Source: Pseudoxanthomonas kalamensis DSM 18571
Lineage (GTDB): Bacteria; Pseudomonadota; Gammaproteobacteria; Xanthomonadales; Xanthomonadaceae
Reading direction: 5' to 3'
Assembly: GCF_010211745.1 (NCBI RefSeq)
Contig: NZ_PDWQ01000001.1
Coordinates: forward strand, 496,001 to 560,000
Length of the DNA: 64,000 nt
A model generated the notes under the pieces. The model was not told the DNA's origin and searched no databases. It was given only the letters and a program-made list of their open reading frames with translations. Made by a program: the position numbers and the translations under genes. Positions 1 to 9,875 of this stretch are shown piece by piece. How positions within the stretch are numbered: the stretch's first letter is position 1; each line of letters opens with the position of its first letter.

Positions 1-917
1 GCCTGGAAATGACGGAAAAAGGTGCGATAACGCTCGGTCTTGCCCTGCTTGGCGCGGCCGAGTACCGTGTAGATCTCGTCGATCGGCTTGTGCGGCAGCA
101 GGGTGCGCAGGAACACCACCGCATCGCCGACCGTGGGCAGATCGGCGTGGAAATAGCTGCGTGAAGTACCGAACAAGTGCGCCACATCGGCGCGCCGGGT
201 CAGCACGGTGTCGGCACGCAGGCCGCGTTCGTCGTTGACCAGGGCGATCACGCACGGTGAGAACCGATGCTCGCCCAGCACGCGTCCGACCAGGTAGGCG
301 CGGCGTTCGCGATAGAACACGGTATCGAGCAGTTCGATCGAACGCAGCGGATTCTCGCCCCAGTGCGCGAGGTCATCCTGCAGGCGCACGGCGATCGCGG
401 CCGCGCAGCGGGTGCGGTGCGCGTATGGAACGTCGAAGCGGTAGTCAGCGAGCACCCGGGCGAAGGTCTCCACTGGCTTTAGTTCGGACACCGCGTAGCT
501 GTGTCGCGCCACCGGATGGGTGATGGCGTCGGTCGGCTCGATGTCCAGCGCCACGAATTCGATCGCCGGATCGACGCCGTGGGTGCGGAAGAAGCGCCGG
601 GTCAGGGTGTTGTAGAAGGTCTTGAATAGTTCCTGATCGATCAGGTCTTCGATCAGGGCGGCGTACTCGGCCCGGATCCGCACCCACAGATCATGGTCGC
701 GCGCGCGATCCTGCAGCATCGCCTCCAGACGCAGGATGCATTCGGCCACGCACTGGTCGTACAGCGCGATGCGTTCGACCGCATCGGCGCGTGCGGCGAC
801 CCAGTCGCGGGTCTCGAAGCGCCGGCGGGCACGGGCGGTGATCTCGGCGAAGCGGGCGTGGTAATCCTCGAACGAATCGCGGATTACAGCAGCCAGGCGG
901 GGGGCGGAGGCGGACAT
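1..917 (-). CDS. aceK: Isocitrate dehydrogenase kinase/phosphatase AceK (partial, 3' end outside window)
   Basis: Reading leftward from the ATG at 917, an open frame without stops runs off the window edge, giving about the first 305 of roughly 570-600 residues expected for AceK. The segment near the edge contains KQGKTERYR, the conserved block that precedes the kinase core in this family. AceK phosphorylates and dephosphorylates isocitrate dehydrogenase in the cytoplasm to divert isocitrate into the glyoxylate shunt. The gene points away from the adhesin gene on its right, and the isocitrate dehydrogenase in this window (10804-13035) is the monomeric type rather than the dimeric type AceK classically acts on. 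Most catalytic residues lie outside the window. The family call is confident. Confidence 0.9.
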   Translation of the reverse strand, partial: MSASAPRLAAVIRDSFEDYHARFAEITARARRRFETRDWVAARADAVERIALYDQCVAECILRLEAMLQDRARDHDLWVRIRAEYAALIEDLIDQELFKTFYNTLTRRFFRTHGVDPAIEFVALDIEPTDAITHPVARHSYAVSELKPVETFARVLADYRFDVPYAHRTRCAAAIAVRLQDDLAHWGENPLRSIELLDTVFYRERRAYLVGRVLGEHRFSPCVIALVNDERGLRADTVLTRRADVAHLFGTSRSYFHADLPTVGDAVVFLRTLLPHKPIDEIYTVLGRAKQGKTERYRTFFRHFQ

Positions 918-1311
918 CGGTCTTCGATTCTAGCGATTCCCGGACAGCAGGCCGCCGCCGGGTGGAGGGCGTCGAAAAGCGGGGCCACGTCACAAAATGA
1001 CCCAACGTCGTCGATGGTGGACGCTACAAGCGTCAAGGTACAGGACGACGTGGGCCAGATTCCGGAGCGCAAGAAGACAAGAGCGGGGATTACATAAACC
1101 GCGAGTCGAGAAAGATAACCCATTGATAGAAAACGGAATTTCATGGCGGCTTGCGCACTGATATACGGACCGGCTGGCACCTTGGTTCTGTAATTCGACA
1201 TACCGATGGCATTGGCCCGCAATTTGCGAAAGGGATTCCGTGATCTTGATCGCATCGTGATGTCAGGATCCACGGAGCCGGCAGCAGGAAAAGGATTTCC
1301 CGATTCGGGCA

Positions 1312-1334
1312 CTTGTTCCCGAAGTGCGAACAAG
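1312..1334. promoter_or_regulatory. Inverted repeat upstream of the adhesin gene
   Basis: CTTGTTC and GAACAAG form perfect 7-bp arms separated by 9 nt. The symmetry suits a dimeric regulator or a small hairpin. No regulator could be assigned. Confidence 0.35.
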
Positions 1335-1375
1335 GGGTTCGCAGGCAAGACACCGAAACGATGTCGAGTGGTCGT

Positions 1376-1395
1376 AATGTGCGACTCATCACATT
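1376..1395. promoter_or_regulatory. Candidate Clp (CRP-family) binding site
   Basis: AATGTGCGACTCATCACATT matches the CRP-type consensus TGTGA-N6-TCACA with a single mismatch (C for A in the left half) and has matching outer arms AATGTG/CACATT. In xanthomonads the CRP homologue Clp binds such sites and is released by cyclic di-GMP. It lies about 106 bp before the adhesin start codon and between two divergent genes, so either could be the target. Confidence 0.5.
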
Positions 1396-1491
1396 AGACA
1401 CTGCTGGCGGAAAAGCACCCGTCCCGGATCGTTTGGTCAGGGGTGGAGATTCAGCGTAACGGCTGCAGAAAGCGCAGGGGCGAGACAAGGC

Positions 1492-4400
1492 ATGAACAAG
1501 ATCTTCAGCAAAGTATGGAATCGCAAGCTGGGCCAGCTGGTCGTGGCCTCGGAGTTGGCCCGTGGCGACAGCGCAACGGCGGGTGGGAGCCTGCGGGCCC
1601 ATGGCCTGCTTGTGCCGTTGTCGGCATTGGCCTTGGGCATGGCGGCCACGCTGGATGTCAGTGCAGCCAGCTATTCGAATGTCGGCACAGTAAACCTGAC
1701 GGGGACGCCGGGACCCAGCAACTCCTGTGTCAGCCAGACGGCGGTGGCACTTGGAGCGGACGCTACCTGGACCTGCATGGGGCAGACAAGCAGTGGTGGG
1801 CTGGCGTTGATCAACGGGATTACCGCTACGGCGCTGGAGGTGGGCACCTACGATCTGGATGCCAATGCTTCGGGAGCCAATGCCATTGCGATCGGCTCGC
1901 TCGGAACCCAGGCCTCCGGCGCGAACAGCATTGCAATGGGAGTCAATGCCAGCACTTCCAGCCAGGATTCCATCGCTATCGGCACCAACGCGGCGACGAC
2001 GGCGGAGGACGATAGTGCAATCGCGATCGGCAACGGGGCAAACACGGAAGTCGGGCAGTCGACGGTTATCGGAGAAGGCGCAACGCTGACCAGCGTATGG
2101 GGTTCAGGCCCCGCGGACGGCAGCACGTATCAGGTCGGCGGCGTGGTCATTGGTAATGGCGCCAGTGCATACATCGACGGCAGCACGGCAGGGAGCGGGT
2201 ATTACACCCCTGTTGCGATTGGCACGGTCAGCACCGCATCGGGCGATGGAGCGATAGCCTTGGGCGAGGCATCGAGCGCCACGACAGCGTTTGCCATGGC
2301 CCTGGGTACGGCGAGTTCGGCGACGGTTGCGGGTGGGGTGGCATTGGGTGCCAATTCCGTGGCGAACACGATAGCCGGCGTGGCCGGCTACGACCCGACC
2401 ACCGGCACGGCATCCACCGACGCTTCCGCCACTTGGCAGAGTACGGCAGGCGCCGTCAGCGTGGGCGATGCGGACAACGGCGCGACCCGCCAGATCACCG
2501 GTGTGGCCGCGGGCTCGCAGGACACCGATGCGGTGAACGTGGCGCAGTTGACCGCATTGGCCGATGTGGTGGAAGGCAACGAAATCCACTACTTCAGCGT
2601 CAACGACAACGGTGTGGTTGGCGGCAACTATGACAATGACGGCGCGACCGGCATCAACGCCGTGGCTGCAGGCGTCGGAGCATCGGCGACCGGGACGAGC
2701 GCGCTGGCCATGGGTGTGGGAACCGCGGCCGCGGGCAATGGCGCCACGGCAATAGGCAACACCGCAAGCGCGGTTGTGGGTGATGCCATCGCCCTGGGTA
2801 CCAATGCCGTGGTGACCAATATTGGAGCGGTCAACGATACCGGTGGTGCTGCAGGCGTACGTGGCATAGCCATTGGCACCAATGCATCCACCACCATGGC
2901 CAGCTCCATTGCCATCGGTTTTGGCGCCTTGGTACAGAACACGAACTCCGGCTCCAATACTCCTGCAAGCGGCATTGCCATTGGTACGGGTGCTGCAGCC
3001 ATGGGCAATCGCAGCATTGCCATTGGTTCTCGCGCCGGTTCGGGTTCGGCCGGGTTCGACAATGTTGTCGTGGGCATCGATTCGGGGCGAAACATCAGCG
3101 GGGTTGCAGCTGCCGACAACGGCGGAGTAGCGACCAACGGCGCATCCAACACGGCCTTCGGCATCAATACCGGAAATAACGTGACGGGAGGCTCCAATGC
3201 CGCGTTCGGTGCCGGTGCCGGGAACAATGTCCGCGCCAATACAGACAGCACGCAGTCCAACTGCCTGTTCACGCCGTTCTACTGCTACGGAGGTGGCGGT
3301 AACGGGTCGAACAATGTGGCTTTTGGCAATGGTGCCGGAAGCGACGTGGCAGGCGCGTTGAACACGGGCATCGGTTGGCGCGGCGGTGCCGTCGTGAACG
3401 GTTTCAACAATGTCGGCATCGGTCCGCTGGGCGGTTTCACCGTGACCGGCTCCGGCAATGTGGGAATCGGCTCTTTCAGCGGCGCTTTCGTCACCGGCAT
3501 GTTGAACACGGGCATCGGCAATGCGGCCGGTGGAAATGTCACCGGCGATTCCAACACGGCCATTGGTGACTCGGCAGGCAACTATGTGGCAGGCACGGCC
3601 AATTTGGCCATCGGCCAGGGAGCGGGCTCCGGCGACAGCGCAACGCCGTTGGCCGCCGATCGCACGATTGCCGTCGGCAATGACGCCATGGCGAGCATGA
3701 GCGATGCCATCGCCATTGGCACGGGAGCCCTGGCAACTGGCGCTTCCGCGATCAGCATCGGTACGGGCAATGAGGTGAGCGGGGACAATTCGGGCGCAAT
3801 CGGCGACCCGACGATCATCACGGGAACTGGTTCGTATTCGCTGGGCAACGACAACACCATCGATGCGGACAACGCCGGAACCTTCGGCAACGACAACAAC
3901 ATCACGGCAGGCAGCGATGGCAGTCGCATCGTGGGCAACGGCAGCAGCATCACGGCGGCCGATGCTTTCGTGGTAGGCAACAATGCCAGCGCGAGCGTGG
4001 AAGGCGCGGTTGCCATTGGCAGCGATTCGGTCGCGGTCATTGCAGCGGGAGAGGCCGGCTACGACCCGATCACCGGCACGGCATCCACCGATGCCTCCGC
4101 CACCTGGCGGAGCACGGCCGGCGCAGTCAGCGTGGGTGATGCGAACAACAACGTGACCCGACAGATCACCGGCGTGGCTGCAGGCACGCAAGACACCGAC
4201 GCAGTCAACGTCGCACAGCTGCAAGCGGCGGAAACACACTATTTCAGCGTCAATGATGGCGGCACTGTCGGTGGCAACTACAACAACGACGGTGCGACCG
4301 GCGACAATGCCGTGGCCATTGGCGTGGGCGCAACGTCGGCAGAACAGAACACGATTGCCATCGGTACCGATGCGTCTGCCAGTGGCGGATCGACGGACTA

Positions 4401-7400
4401 TGGTGCAATCGCCATCGGCGATCGTTCCAGCGCCAATGGCAATGGCGCCTTGGCGTTTGGCCAGGAGAGCATTGCCAATGCCAGCGGGGCCATGGCCATG
4501 GGCGACGATGCCAACGCGCTGGCGTTATATTCGACGGCATTGGGCGATGGTGCCGAAACCAGTGCATTCAGCATTGGTGCGGTGGCGCTTGGAGCGGACG
4601 CTTCGGCAACCAACGCGCTGGGTGGCGTGGCGGTCGGGCCGACAGCGTCTGTAACCGCCACTACTGCCGTGGCCTTGGGTGGTGGAGCCTCGGCGACACA
4701 AGCCAGCAGCGTGGCGCTGGGCGCCGGCTCGGTTGCCAGCACGGCGGCCGGCGTGGCCGGTTACGACCCGGCCACGGGCCTGCCCTCGACTGACGGTTCG
4801 GCGACGTGGTTGAGCACGTCCGGCGCGGTCAGTGTGGGCGATGCGGCCAATGGCGTGACCCGCCAGATCACCGGCGTGGCCGCGGGAACGGAAGAGACCG
4901 ACGCGGTCAACGTGGCGCAGCTCGTTGCCGCGCAGGAAGCGGCGACCACGCATTACTACAGCGTCAACGACAATGGCGTGGTTGGCAGCAATTACAATAA
5001 CGACGGTGCGACCGGAATCAATGCGCTTGCCGCTGGACAGGATGCTTCAGCATCGGGAGCCCGGAGTGTTGCGATGGGTTACCAAACCAGCGCGACAGGC
5101 TCGCAAAGTATTGCGGTCGGTTATCGAAGCACTGCGGCGGGCGGGAGTATAGGAAGCGCCACGGCACTCGGAGCACAGAACACGGCATCCGGAGCCGGTA
5201 GCACTGCGATCGGCAACCAGAACCTGGCGACGGGCTCGCGCGCCACGGCCGTGGGCTATAACAATGATGCTGTTGGCGCGGAAAGTCTTGCGGCGGGTTA
5301 TGGCGCGGAATCTTCTGGGATTGGGAGCATTGGCATTGGTCATACCGTCACGGCATCCGGTTTCAGGGCGATTGCATTGGGCACCTCCCGGGCCGAAGCC
5401 AGTGGAGATTCGTCAATTGCCATTGGTGTGGGAGCCTTGGCAACGGGAACCTCCGCGATCAGCATCGGTACGGGCAATGAGGTGAGCGGGGACAATTCGG
5501 GTGCAATCGGCGACCCGACGATCATCACGGGAACCGGTTCGTATTCGCTGGGCAACGACAACACCATCGACGCGGACAATGCCGGAACCTTCGGCAACGA
5601 CAACAACATCACGGCGGGCAGCGATGGCAGTCGCATCGTGGGCAACGGCAGCAACATCACGGCGGCCGATGCTTTCGTGGTAGGCAACAATGCCAGCGCG
5701 AGCGTGGAGGGTGCCGTTGCCATCGGCAGCGACTCGATCGCGGCCACGGGGGCCGGCGTGGCCGGCTACGATCCGGTCACGGGCCTGGCTTCGACCGACA
5801 CTTCCGCCACCTGGCTGAGCACGGCTGGCGCGGTCAGCGTGGGCGATCCGGTCAACGGTGTGACCCGCCAGATCACCGGCGTGGCCGCGGGCACGGAAGA
5901 GACCGACGCGGTCAACGTGGCGCAGTTGCAGGCGGCACAGGAAGCAGCCACGACGCATTACTACAGTGTCAACGACAATGGTGTGGTTGGCGGTAATTAC
6001 AATAACGACGGCGCGACGGGCGTGAATGCCTTGGCGGCAGGCGTGGGCGCGCAGGCTTCTGGAATAAACAGCACCGGAGTTGGCGTTGGAGCGCTGGCCA
6101 GCGGGATCAATTCGACGGCACTGGGTCAAGGATCTTTGGCAACCAACGTGAACGCCGTAGCGATCGGTGCCGGCGCCGAGGCTGCGGGCAATGGCGATAT
6201 CGCCATTGGCGGCGATGCCGGTTTGTTCGGTGTTTCCACCAATGCCAGCAACATCGCGATCGGCACGGTGGCGGGGCAGAACCTTGATGGTTCCGGAAAT
6301 GTTGCCTTGGGCTATTCCGCAGGCGGCAACGCCACCGTCAACGATACCGTCAGTATCGGCGGCTATGCTGCGGCATCGGCAAACCAGGCTACTGCGGTGG
6401 GCCAGGGCGCAACCGCGACAGTGGCCGACGGCGTGGCACTGGGCAGTGGTTCCGTGGCGGATACAGGGGCCGGCGTTGCCGGTTTCGTGCCCGCGGGTGC
6501 CGATGCGGCGCAGGCTGCGGCGATTGCCGCCACCACCAGCACGCTGGGCGCGGTGAGTGTGGGTGATGCGGCCAACGGTCAGTTCCGCCAGATCACCGGT
6601 GTGGCTGCCGGCACCGACGACGACGACGCGGTGAATGTGGCGCAGTTGACCGCGCTGGCCGATGTGGTGGAAGGCAACGAAATCCACTACTTCAGCGTCA
6701 ACGACAACGGCGTGATCGGTGGTAACTACGACAACGACGGCGCCACCGGCATCAACGCGCTGGCCGCAGGCGTCGGAGCGGTCGCATCCGACAACAATGC
6801 GGTCGCGGTGGGTTTCGGCACCGTAGCGGGTGCAATCAACAGCGTTGCCGTGGGGTCCGAGGCCACGACGGAAGTGAGGGGTTCGATCGTAATCGGTCGC
6901 AACACCAGCATGACCAGCGTTTGGGGAACAGGCCCGATAACCGGGGGCAATTATCAGGTTGGTGGCGTGGTGATCGGTTCTCGTGCCGAGGGGTATATTG
7001 ACGGAAGTACCGTAGGGAGCGGAGCTTATAGCCCGGTTGCAATAGGCAACAGCAGTCGCGCAATGGCGGATGGGGCGGTTGCCCTGGGCGAACGTGCCGA
7101 GGCCACGACGACGCTGGCTACCGCACTGGGGACTCACAGCTCGGCAACGGTCTTCGGTGGTGTCGCGCTGGGGGCCAGGTCGGTATCCGATACGGCGGCG
7201 GGTGTGGCCGGTTACGATCCGGTCACGGGCCTGCCCTCGACAGACACTACGGCGACGTGGTTGAGCACGTCCGGCGCGGTCAGTGTGGGCGATGCGGCCA
7301 ATGGCGTGACCCGCCAGATCACCGGCGTGGCCGCGGGCACGGAAGAGACCGATGCGGTCAACGTGGCACAGCTGCAGTCGGCACAGGAAGCAGCCACGAC

Positions 7401-9867
7401 GCATTACTACAGTGTCAACGACAATGGCGTGGTCGGTGGCAACTACGACAACGACGGCGCCACCGGCACCAACGCGCTGGCCGCAGGCGTAGACGCCTCT
7501 GCCACCGGAAGCAATGCGACGGCAGTCGGGTCCGGCGCGGTTGCCAGCGGGCAATCCAGCTATGCAGCAGGTTTCGGCGCTTCGGCGACCGCGCGGGACA
7601 GCATCGCGCTGGGCACCAGCGCCAGCGCCACCACCCGTGATTCGATCGCGATCGGCACCAGCGCGACCATCACTGCGCCTCTCGGCAACGCCGTCGCGAT
7701 TGGACATAGCGCCAACACCGAAGTCGGACAGTCGACCGTGCTGGGATACAACGCAACGCTGACCAGTGTTTGGGGGACGGGCGCGACAGATGGTGGCTCG
7801 TATCAGGTTGGCGGTGTGGTCATCGGCAGTGGTGCGAGTGGTTACGTCGACGGCAGTACGGCAGGAAGCGGCTACTACACTCCGGTCGCGATCGGCACCA
7901 TCAGCTCGGCATCGGCCGACGGTGCGGTCGCCATCGGCGAAGCCTCCAGCGCAACAGCGACGCTCGCGTCGGCACTGGGCACGGCAAGCTCGGCAACGGT
8001 TGAGGGCGGAGTGGCCTTGGGCGCCAATTCCGTGGCGGATACGGCAGCGGGCGTGGCCGGCTACGATCCGGTCACGGGCCTGGCTTCGACCGACACTTCC
8101 GCCACCTGGCTGAGCACGGCCGGCGCGGTCAGCGTGGGCGATGCGGTCAACGGTGTGACCCGCCAGATCACCGGCGTGGCGGCGGGTACGGAAGAGACGG
8201 ATGCGGTCAACGTGGCGCAGTTGCAAGCGGTGGCCAATACCGCCAGTGCGGGCTGGAACGTGACCGATGTCGATGGCAACACGGCCAACATCGGCCCCGA
8301 AGGCACGGTGACGTTCCAGGGCGATGGCAATATCGCGGTGGCGCAGACCGGGACCGACGACGACGGCACGATCGAGATCACCCTGAATCGCGATCTGGAT
8401 GTGGACAGTGTGACCACGGGCAGCACGGTGATGAACGATTCTGGCGTGGCCGTGGGTGCCAATGTGGTTTTGGGCAGCACCGGCTTGACCATCACCGGCG
8501 GCCCGAGCGTGACCACGGCCGGTATCGATGCCGGTAGTCTGGTCATCACCAATGTCGCGGCCGGTGTCGCCGACACCGATGCAGTCAATGTCAGCCAGCT
8601 CAATGCGGTGGCCAATACCGCCAACGCGGGTTGGAATGCGACCGATGCCGATGGCAACACGGCCAACATCGGTCCGGATGGGACGGTGACGTTCCAGGGC
8701 GATGGCAACATCGCGGTGGCGCAGACCGGCACCGACGACGATGGTACGGTCGAGATCACCCTGAACCGCGATTTGGATGTGGACAGCGTGACGGCCGGCG
8801 ATACCGTGGTCAGCACGACCGGCGTGACCGTGGGCAGCAACGTGAACCTGGGCAGCAGCGGCCTGATCATCACCGGCGGCCCCAGCGTGACCACGGCGGG
8901 CATCGATGCCGGCAACCTGGCGATCACCAATGTCGCGGCCGGCACCGCCGACACCGACGCGGTCAACGTCAGCCAGCTGAACGACGCCATTGGCGGCGTC
9001 ACCACCACGATCACGAACCTGGACAACCGGGTTACCAACATCGAAGGCGACATCGTCGATATCCAGGGCGACATCACCAACATCCAGGGCGACATCGTCG
9101 ACATCCAGGGCGACATCACCAATCTGGATAGCCGGGTGACCTATCTGGAAGACAACATCGATGCCAACCGGAGTCATTACACCAGCATCAACGACAACGG
9201 GGTGACCGGCGGCAACTACGACAACGACGGCGCAACCGGCGTGAACGCGGTGGCCGTGGGCGTTGACGCCAGCGCGTCCGGTGACGGTGCGGTGGCCATG
9301 GGCGATGGCGCCAGCGCCAGTGGCGATGACAGTTTGGCGATGGGCACCGGCGCGTCGGCGACGCACGACAACAGCGTCGCGCTGGGATCCGGCAGCGCCA
9401 CCACGCGCGGCGCGCAGAGCGGCTACGATGCCGCCTACGTCGGCAACAGCGACTCGTCCGGCGAGTTGAATGTCGGCAACCGCACCATCACCGGCGTCGC
9501 CCCCGGCGTCGCCGCCACCGATGCGGTCAATGTCAGCCAACTCGATGCCGGGGTCGCCTCGGCGGTGGGACAGGCCAACAGCTACACCGACCAGCGCATC
9601 ACCCAGATCGACAACGACATGTGGCTGATCGATCGCGGTTATCGCGGCGCGACTGCGTCGGCGATGGCCATGGCCGCCCTGCCGCAGCCGTTCATGCCCG
9701 GCAAGAGCATGCTGTCGGTCGGCTTCGGCGGCTACGAGAGCGAATACGGCATGGCGGTCGGCTTGTCCGGCATCACCGAAAACGGACGCTGGATCTACAA
9801 GGCGCAGGCCAGCGGCAACACCACACGTGACTGGGGCTTCTCGGTAGGGGCAGGCATCCAATGGTAA
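1492..9867 (+). CDS. Giant YadA/Hia-type trimeric autotransporter adhesin, 2,791 aa
   Basis: Surface adhesin exported by type Vc secretion. Residues 1-25 form an extended signal peptide region (MNKIFSKVWNRKLGQLVVAS), followed by a hydrophobic core and likely cleavage near residue 58 (VSA/AS). The passenger is made of left-handed beta-roll head repeats of the AIAIG type, about ten AVNVAQL or AVNVSQL necks, a stalk with two long tandem repeats (GWN-TD-DGNTANIG), a coiled coil with IEGDIVDIQGDI heptads, and a C-terminal YadA anchor from about residue 2725 ending in GAGIQW. DNA of the head contains long near-identical duplications. The next gene overlaps or abuts the stop codon and encodes a TpgA-like partner, so the two are almost certainly cotranscribed. 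Receptor and binding specificity cannot be told from sequence. Confidence 0.95.
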   Translation: MNKIFSKVWNRKLGQLVVASELARGDSATAGGSLRAHGLLVPLSALALGMAATLDVSAASYSNVGTVNLTGTPGPSNSCVSQTAVALGADATWTCMGQTSSGGLALINGITATALEVGTYDLDANASGANAIAIGSLGTQASGANSIAMGVNASTSSQDSIAIGTNAATTAEDDSAIAIGNGANTEVGQSTVIGEGATLTSVWGSGPADGSTYQVGGVVIGNGASAYIDGSTAGSGYYTPVAIGTVSTASGDGAIALGEASSATTAFAMALGTASSATVAGGVALGANSVANTIAGVAGYDPTTGTASTDASATWQSTAGAVSVGDADNGATRQITGVAAGSQDTDAVNVAQLTALADVVEGNEIHYFSVNDNGVVGGNYDNDGATGINAVAAGVGASATGTSALAMGVGTAAAGNGATAIGNTASAVVGDAIALGTNAVVTNIGAVNDTGGAAGVRGIAIGTNASTTMASSIAIGFGALVQNTNSGSNTPASGIAIGTGAAAMGNRSIAIGSRAGSGSAGFDNVVVGIDSGRNISGVAAADNGGVATNGASNTAFGINTGNNVTGGSNAAFGAGAGNNVRANTDSTQSNCLFTPFYCYGGGGNGSNNVAFGNGAGSDVAGALNTGIGWRGGAVVNGFNNVGIGPLGGFTVTGSGNVGIGSFSGAFVTGMLNTGIGNAAGGNVTGDSNTAIGDSAGNYVAGTANLAIGQGAGSGDSATPLAADRTIAVGNDAMASMSDAIAIGTGALATGASAISIGTGNEVSGDNSGAIGDPTIITGTGSYSLGNDNTIDADNAGTFGNDNNITAGSDGSRIVGNGSSITAADAFVVGNNASASVEGAVAIGSDSVAVIAAGEAGYDPITGTASTDASATWRSTAGAVSVGDANNNVTRQITGVAAGTQDTDAVNVAQLQAAETHYFSVNDGGTVGGNYNNDGATGDNAVAIGVGATSAEQNTIAIGTDASASGGSTDYGAIAIGDRSSANGNGALAFGQESIANASGAMAMGDDANALALYSTALGDGAETSAFSIGAVALGADASATNALGGVAVGPTASVTATTAVALGGGASATQASSVALGAGSVASTAAGVAGYDPATGLPSTDGSATWLSTSGAVSVGDAANGVTRQITGVAAGTEETDAVNVAQLVAAQEAATTHYYSVNDNGVVGSNYNNDGATGINALAAGQDASASGARSVAMGYQTSATGSQSIAVGYRSTAAGGSIGSATALGAQNTASGAGSTAIGNQNLATGSRATAVGYNNDAVGAESLAAGYGAESSGIGSIGIGHTVTASGFRAIALGTSRAEASGDSSIAIGVGALATGTSAISIGTGNEVSGDNSGAIGDPTIITGTGSYSLGNDNTIDADNAGTFGNDNNITAGSDGSRIVGNGSNITAADAFVVGNNASASVEGAVAIGSDSIAATGAGVAGYDPVTGLASTDTSATWLSTAGAVSVGDPVNGVTRQITGVAAGTEETDAVNVAQLQAAQEAATTHYYSVNDNGVVGGNYNNDGATGVNALAAGVGAQASGINSTGVGVGALASGINSTALGQGSLATNVNAVAIGAGAEAAGNGDIAIGGDAGLFGVSTNASNIAIGTVAGQNLDGSGNVALGYSAGGNATVNDTVSIGGYAAASANQATAVGQGATATVADGVALGSGSVADTGAGVAGFVPAGADAAQAAAIAATTSTLGAVSVGDAANGQFRQITGVAAGTDDDDAVNVAQLTALADVVEGNEIHYFSVNDNGVIGGNYDNDGATGINALAAGVGAVASDNNAVAVGFGTVAGAINSVAVGSEATTEVRGSIVIGRNTSMTSVWGTGPITGGNYQVGGVVIGSRAEGYIDGSTVGSGAYSPVAIGNSSRAMADGAVALGERAEATTTLATALGTHSSATVFGGVALGARSVSDTAAGVAGYDPVTGLPSTDTTATWLSTSGAVSVGDAANGVTRQITGVAAGTEETDAVNVAQLQSAQEAATTHYYSVNDNGVVGGNYDNDGATGTNALAAGVDASATGSNATAVGSGAVASGQSSYAAGFGASATARDSIALGTSASATTRDSIAIGTSATITAPLGNAVAIGHSANTEVGQSTVLGYNATLTSVWGTGATDGGSYQVGGVVIGSGASGYVDGSTAGSGYYTPVAIGTISSASADGAVAIGEASSATATLASALGTASSATVEGGVALGANSVADTAAGVAGYDPVTGLASTDTSATWLSTAGAVSVGDAVNGVTRQITGVAAGTEETDAVNVAQLQAVANTASAGWNVTDVDGNTANIGPEGTVTFQGDGNIAVAQTGTDDDGTIEITLNRDLDVDSVTTGSTVMNDSGVAVGANVVLGSTGLTITGGPSVTTAGIDAGSLVITNVAAGVADTDAVNVSQLNAVANTANAGWNATDADGNTANIGPDGTVTFQGDGNIAVAQTGTDDDGTVEITLNRDLDVDSVTAGDTVVSTTGVTVGSNVNLGSSGLIITGGPSVTTAGIDAGNLAITNVAAGTADTDAVNVSQLNDAIGGVTTTITNLDNRVTNIEGDIVDIQGDITNIQGDIVDIQGDITNLDSRVTYLEDNIDANRSHYTSINDNGVTGGNYDNDGATGVNAVAVGVDASASGDGAVAMGDGASASGDDSLAMGTGASATHDNSVALGSGSATTRGAQSGYDAAYVGNSDSSGELNVGNRTITGVAPGVAATDAVNVSQLDAGVASAVGQANSYTDQRITQIDNDMWLIDRGYRGATASAMAMAALPQPFMPGKSMLSVGFGGYESEYGMAVGLSGITENGRWIYKAQASGNTTRDWGFSVGAGIQW
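2038..2530 (+). repeat. Adhesin head module B, copy 1
   Basis: The segment encoding the TEVGQST...TSVWG...YQVGGVVIG block through the GVAGYDP and AVSVGD block recurs with high similarity at 6859-7360 and 7711-8210. Each copy ends in a neck-type block (ITGVAAG...TDAVNVAQL). Confidence 0.7.
3723..4028 (+). repeat. Adhesin duplication A, copy 1
   Basis: About 290-300 bp beginning near the codons for SAISIGTGNEVSGDNSGAIG is almost identical at nucleotide level (about a dozen differences by eye) to 5430-5733. Third-position identity suggests recent duplication or gene conversion rather than conserved protein sequence alone. Confidence 0.8.
5430..5733 (+). repeat. Adhesin duplication A, copy 2
   Basis: Second copy of the block at 3723-4028, in direct orientation 1.7 kb downstream. 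Recombination between the copies would delete or duplicate about 1.7 kb in frame, changing adhesin length without breaking the gene. Confidence 0.8.
6859..7360 (+). repeat. Adhesin head module B, copy 2
   Basis: Same module as 2038-2530, somewhat more diverged at its start (EVRGSIVIG in place of EVGQSTVIG), ending in GVAGYDPVTGLPSTD and a neck. Confidence 0.65.
7711..8210 (+). repeat. Adhesin head module B, copy 3
   Basis: Third copy of the module (NTEVGQSTVLG through GVAGYDPVTGLASTD), immediately before the first stalk repeat. Confidence 0.65.
8231..8978 (+). repeat. Tandem stalk repeat of the adhesin (two units of about 370 bp)
   Basis: Two adjacent units, about 8231-8607 and 8608-8978, each encode a GWN-TD-DGNTANIGP block, a VTFQGDGNIAVAQTGTDDDG strand-rich block and an AVNVSQL neck. 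They separate the head region from the C-terminal coiled coil. Confidence 0.75.
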
Positions 9868-9875
9868 TCCGGACG

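Larger units (their letters stand above)
918..1491. other. Divergent intergenic region between aceK and the adhesin gene
   Basis: This 574-bp stretch is more A+T-rich than its surroundings and has no convincing gene; the open frames crossing it lack Shine-Dalgarno sites and family-like composition. It holds an inverted repeat at 1312-1334 and a CRP/Clp-like palindrome at 1376-1395, both described separately. No convincing -35/-10 pair for the adhesin gene was found by eye. Confidence 0.6.

Noticed and set aside
2038-8978. Regular repeats suggesting a CRISPR array or satellite
   Set aside because: The repeats are in frame, encode known adhesin head and neck units and lack uniform repeat-spacer structure.
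5413-9861. 1,482-residue open frame on the minus strand within the adhesin gene (and a 711-residue one at 2104-4239)
   Set aside because: They mirror the codon pattern of the highly repetitive plus-strand gene; translations are repeats of V-G-A-H-R type without signal, domains or ribosome sites.
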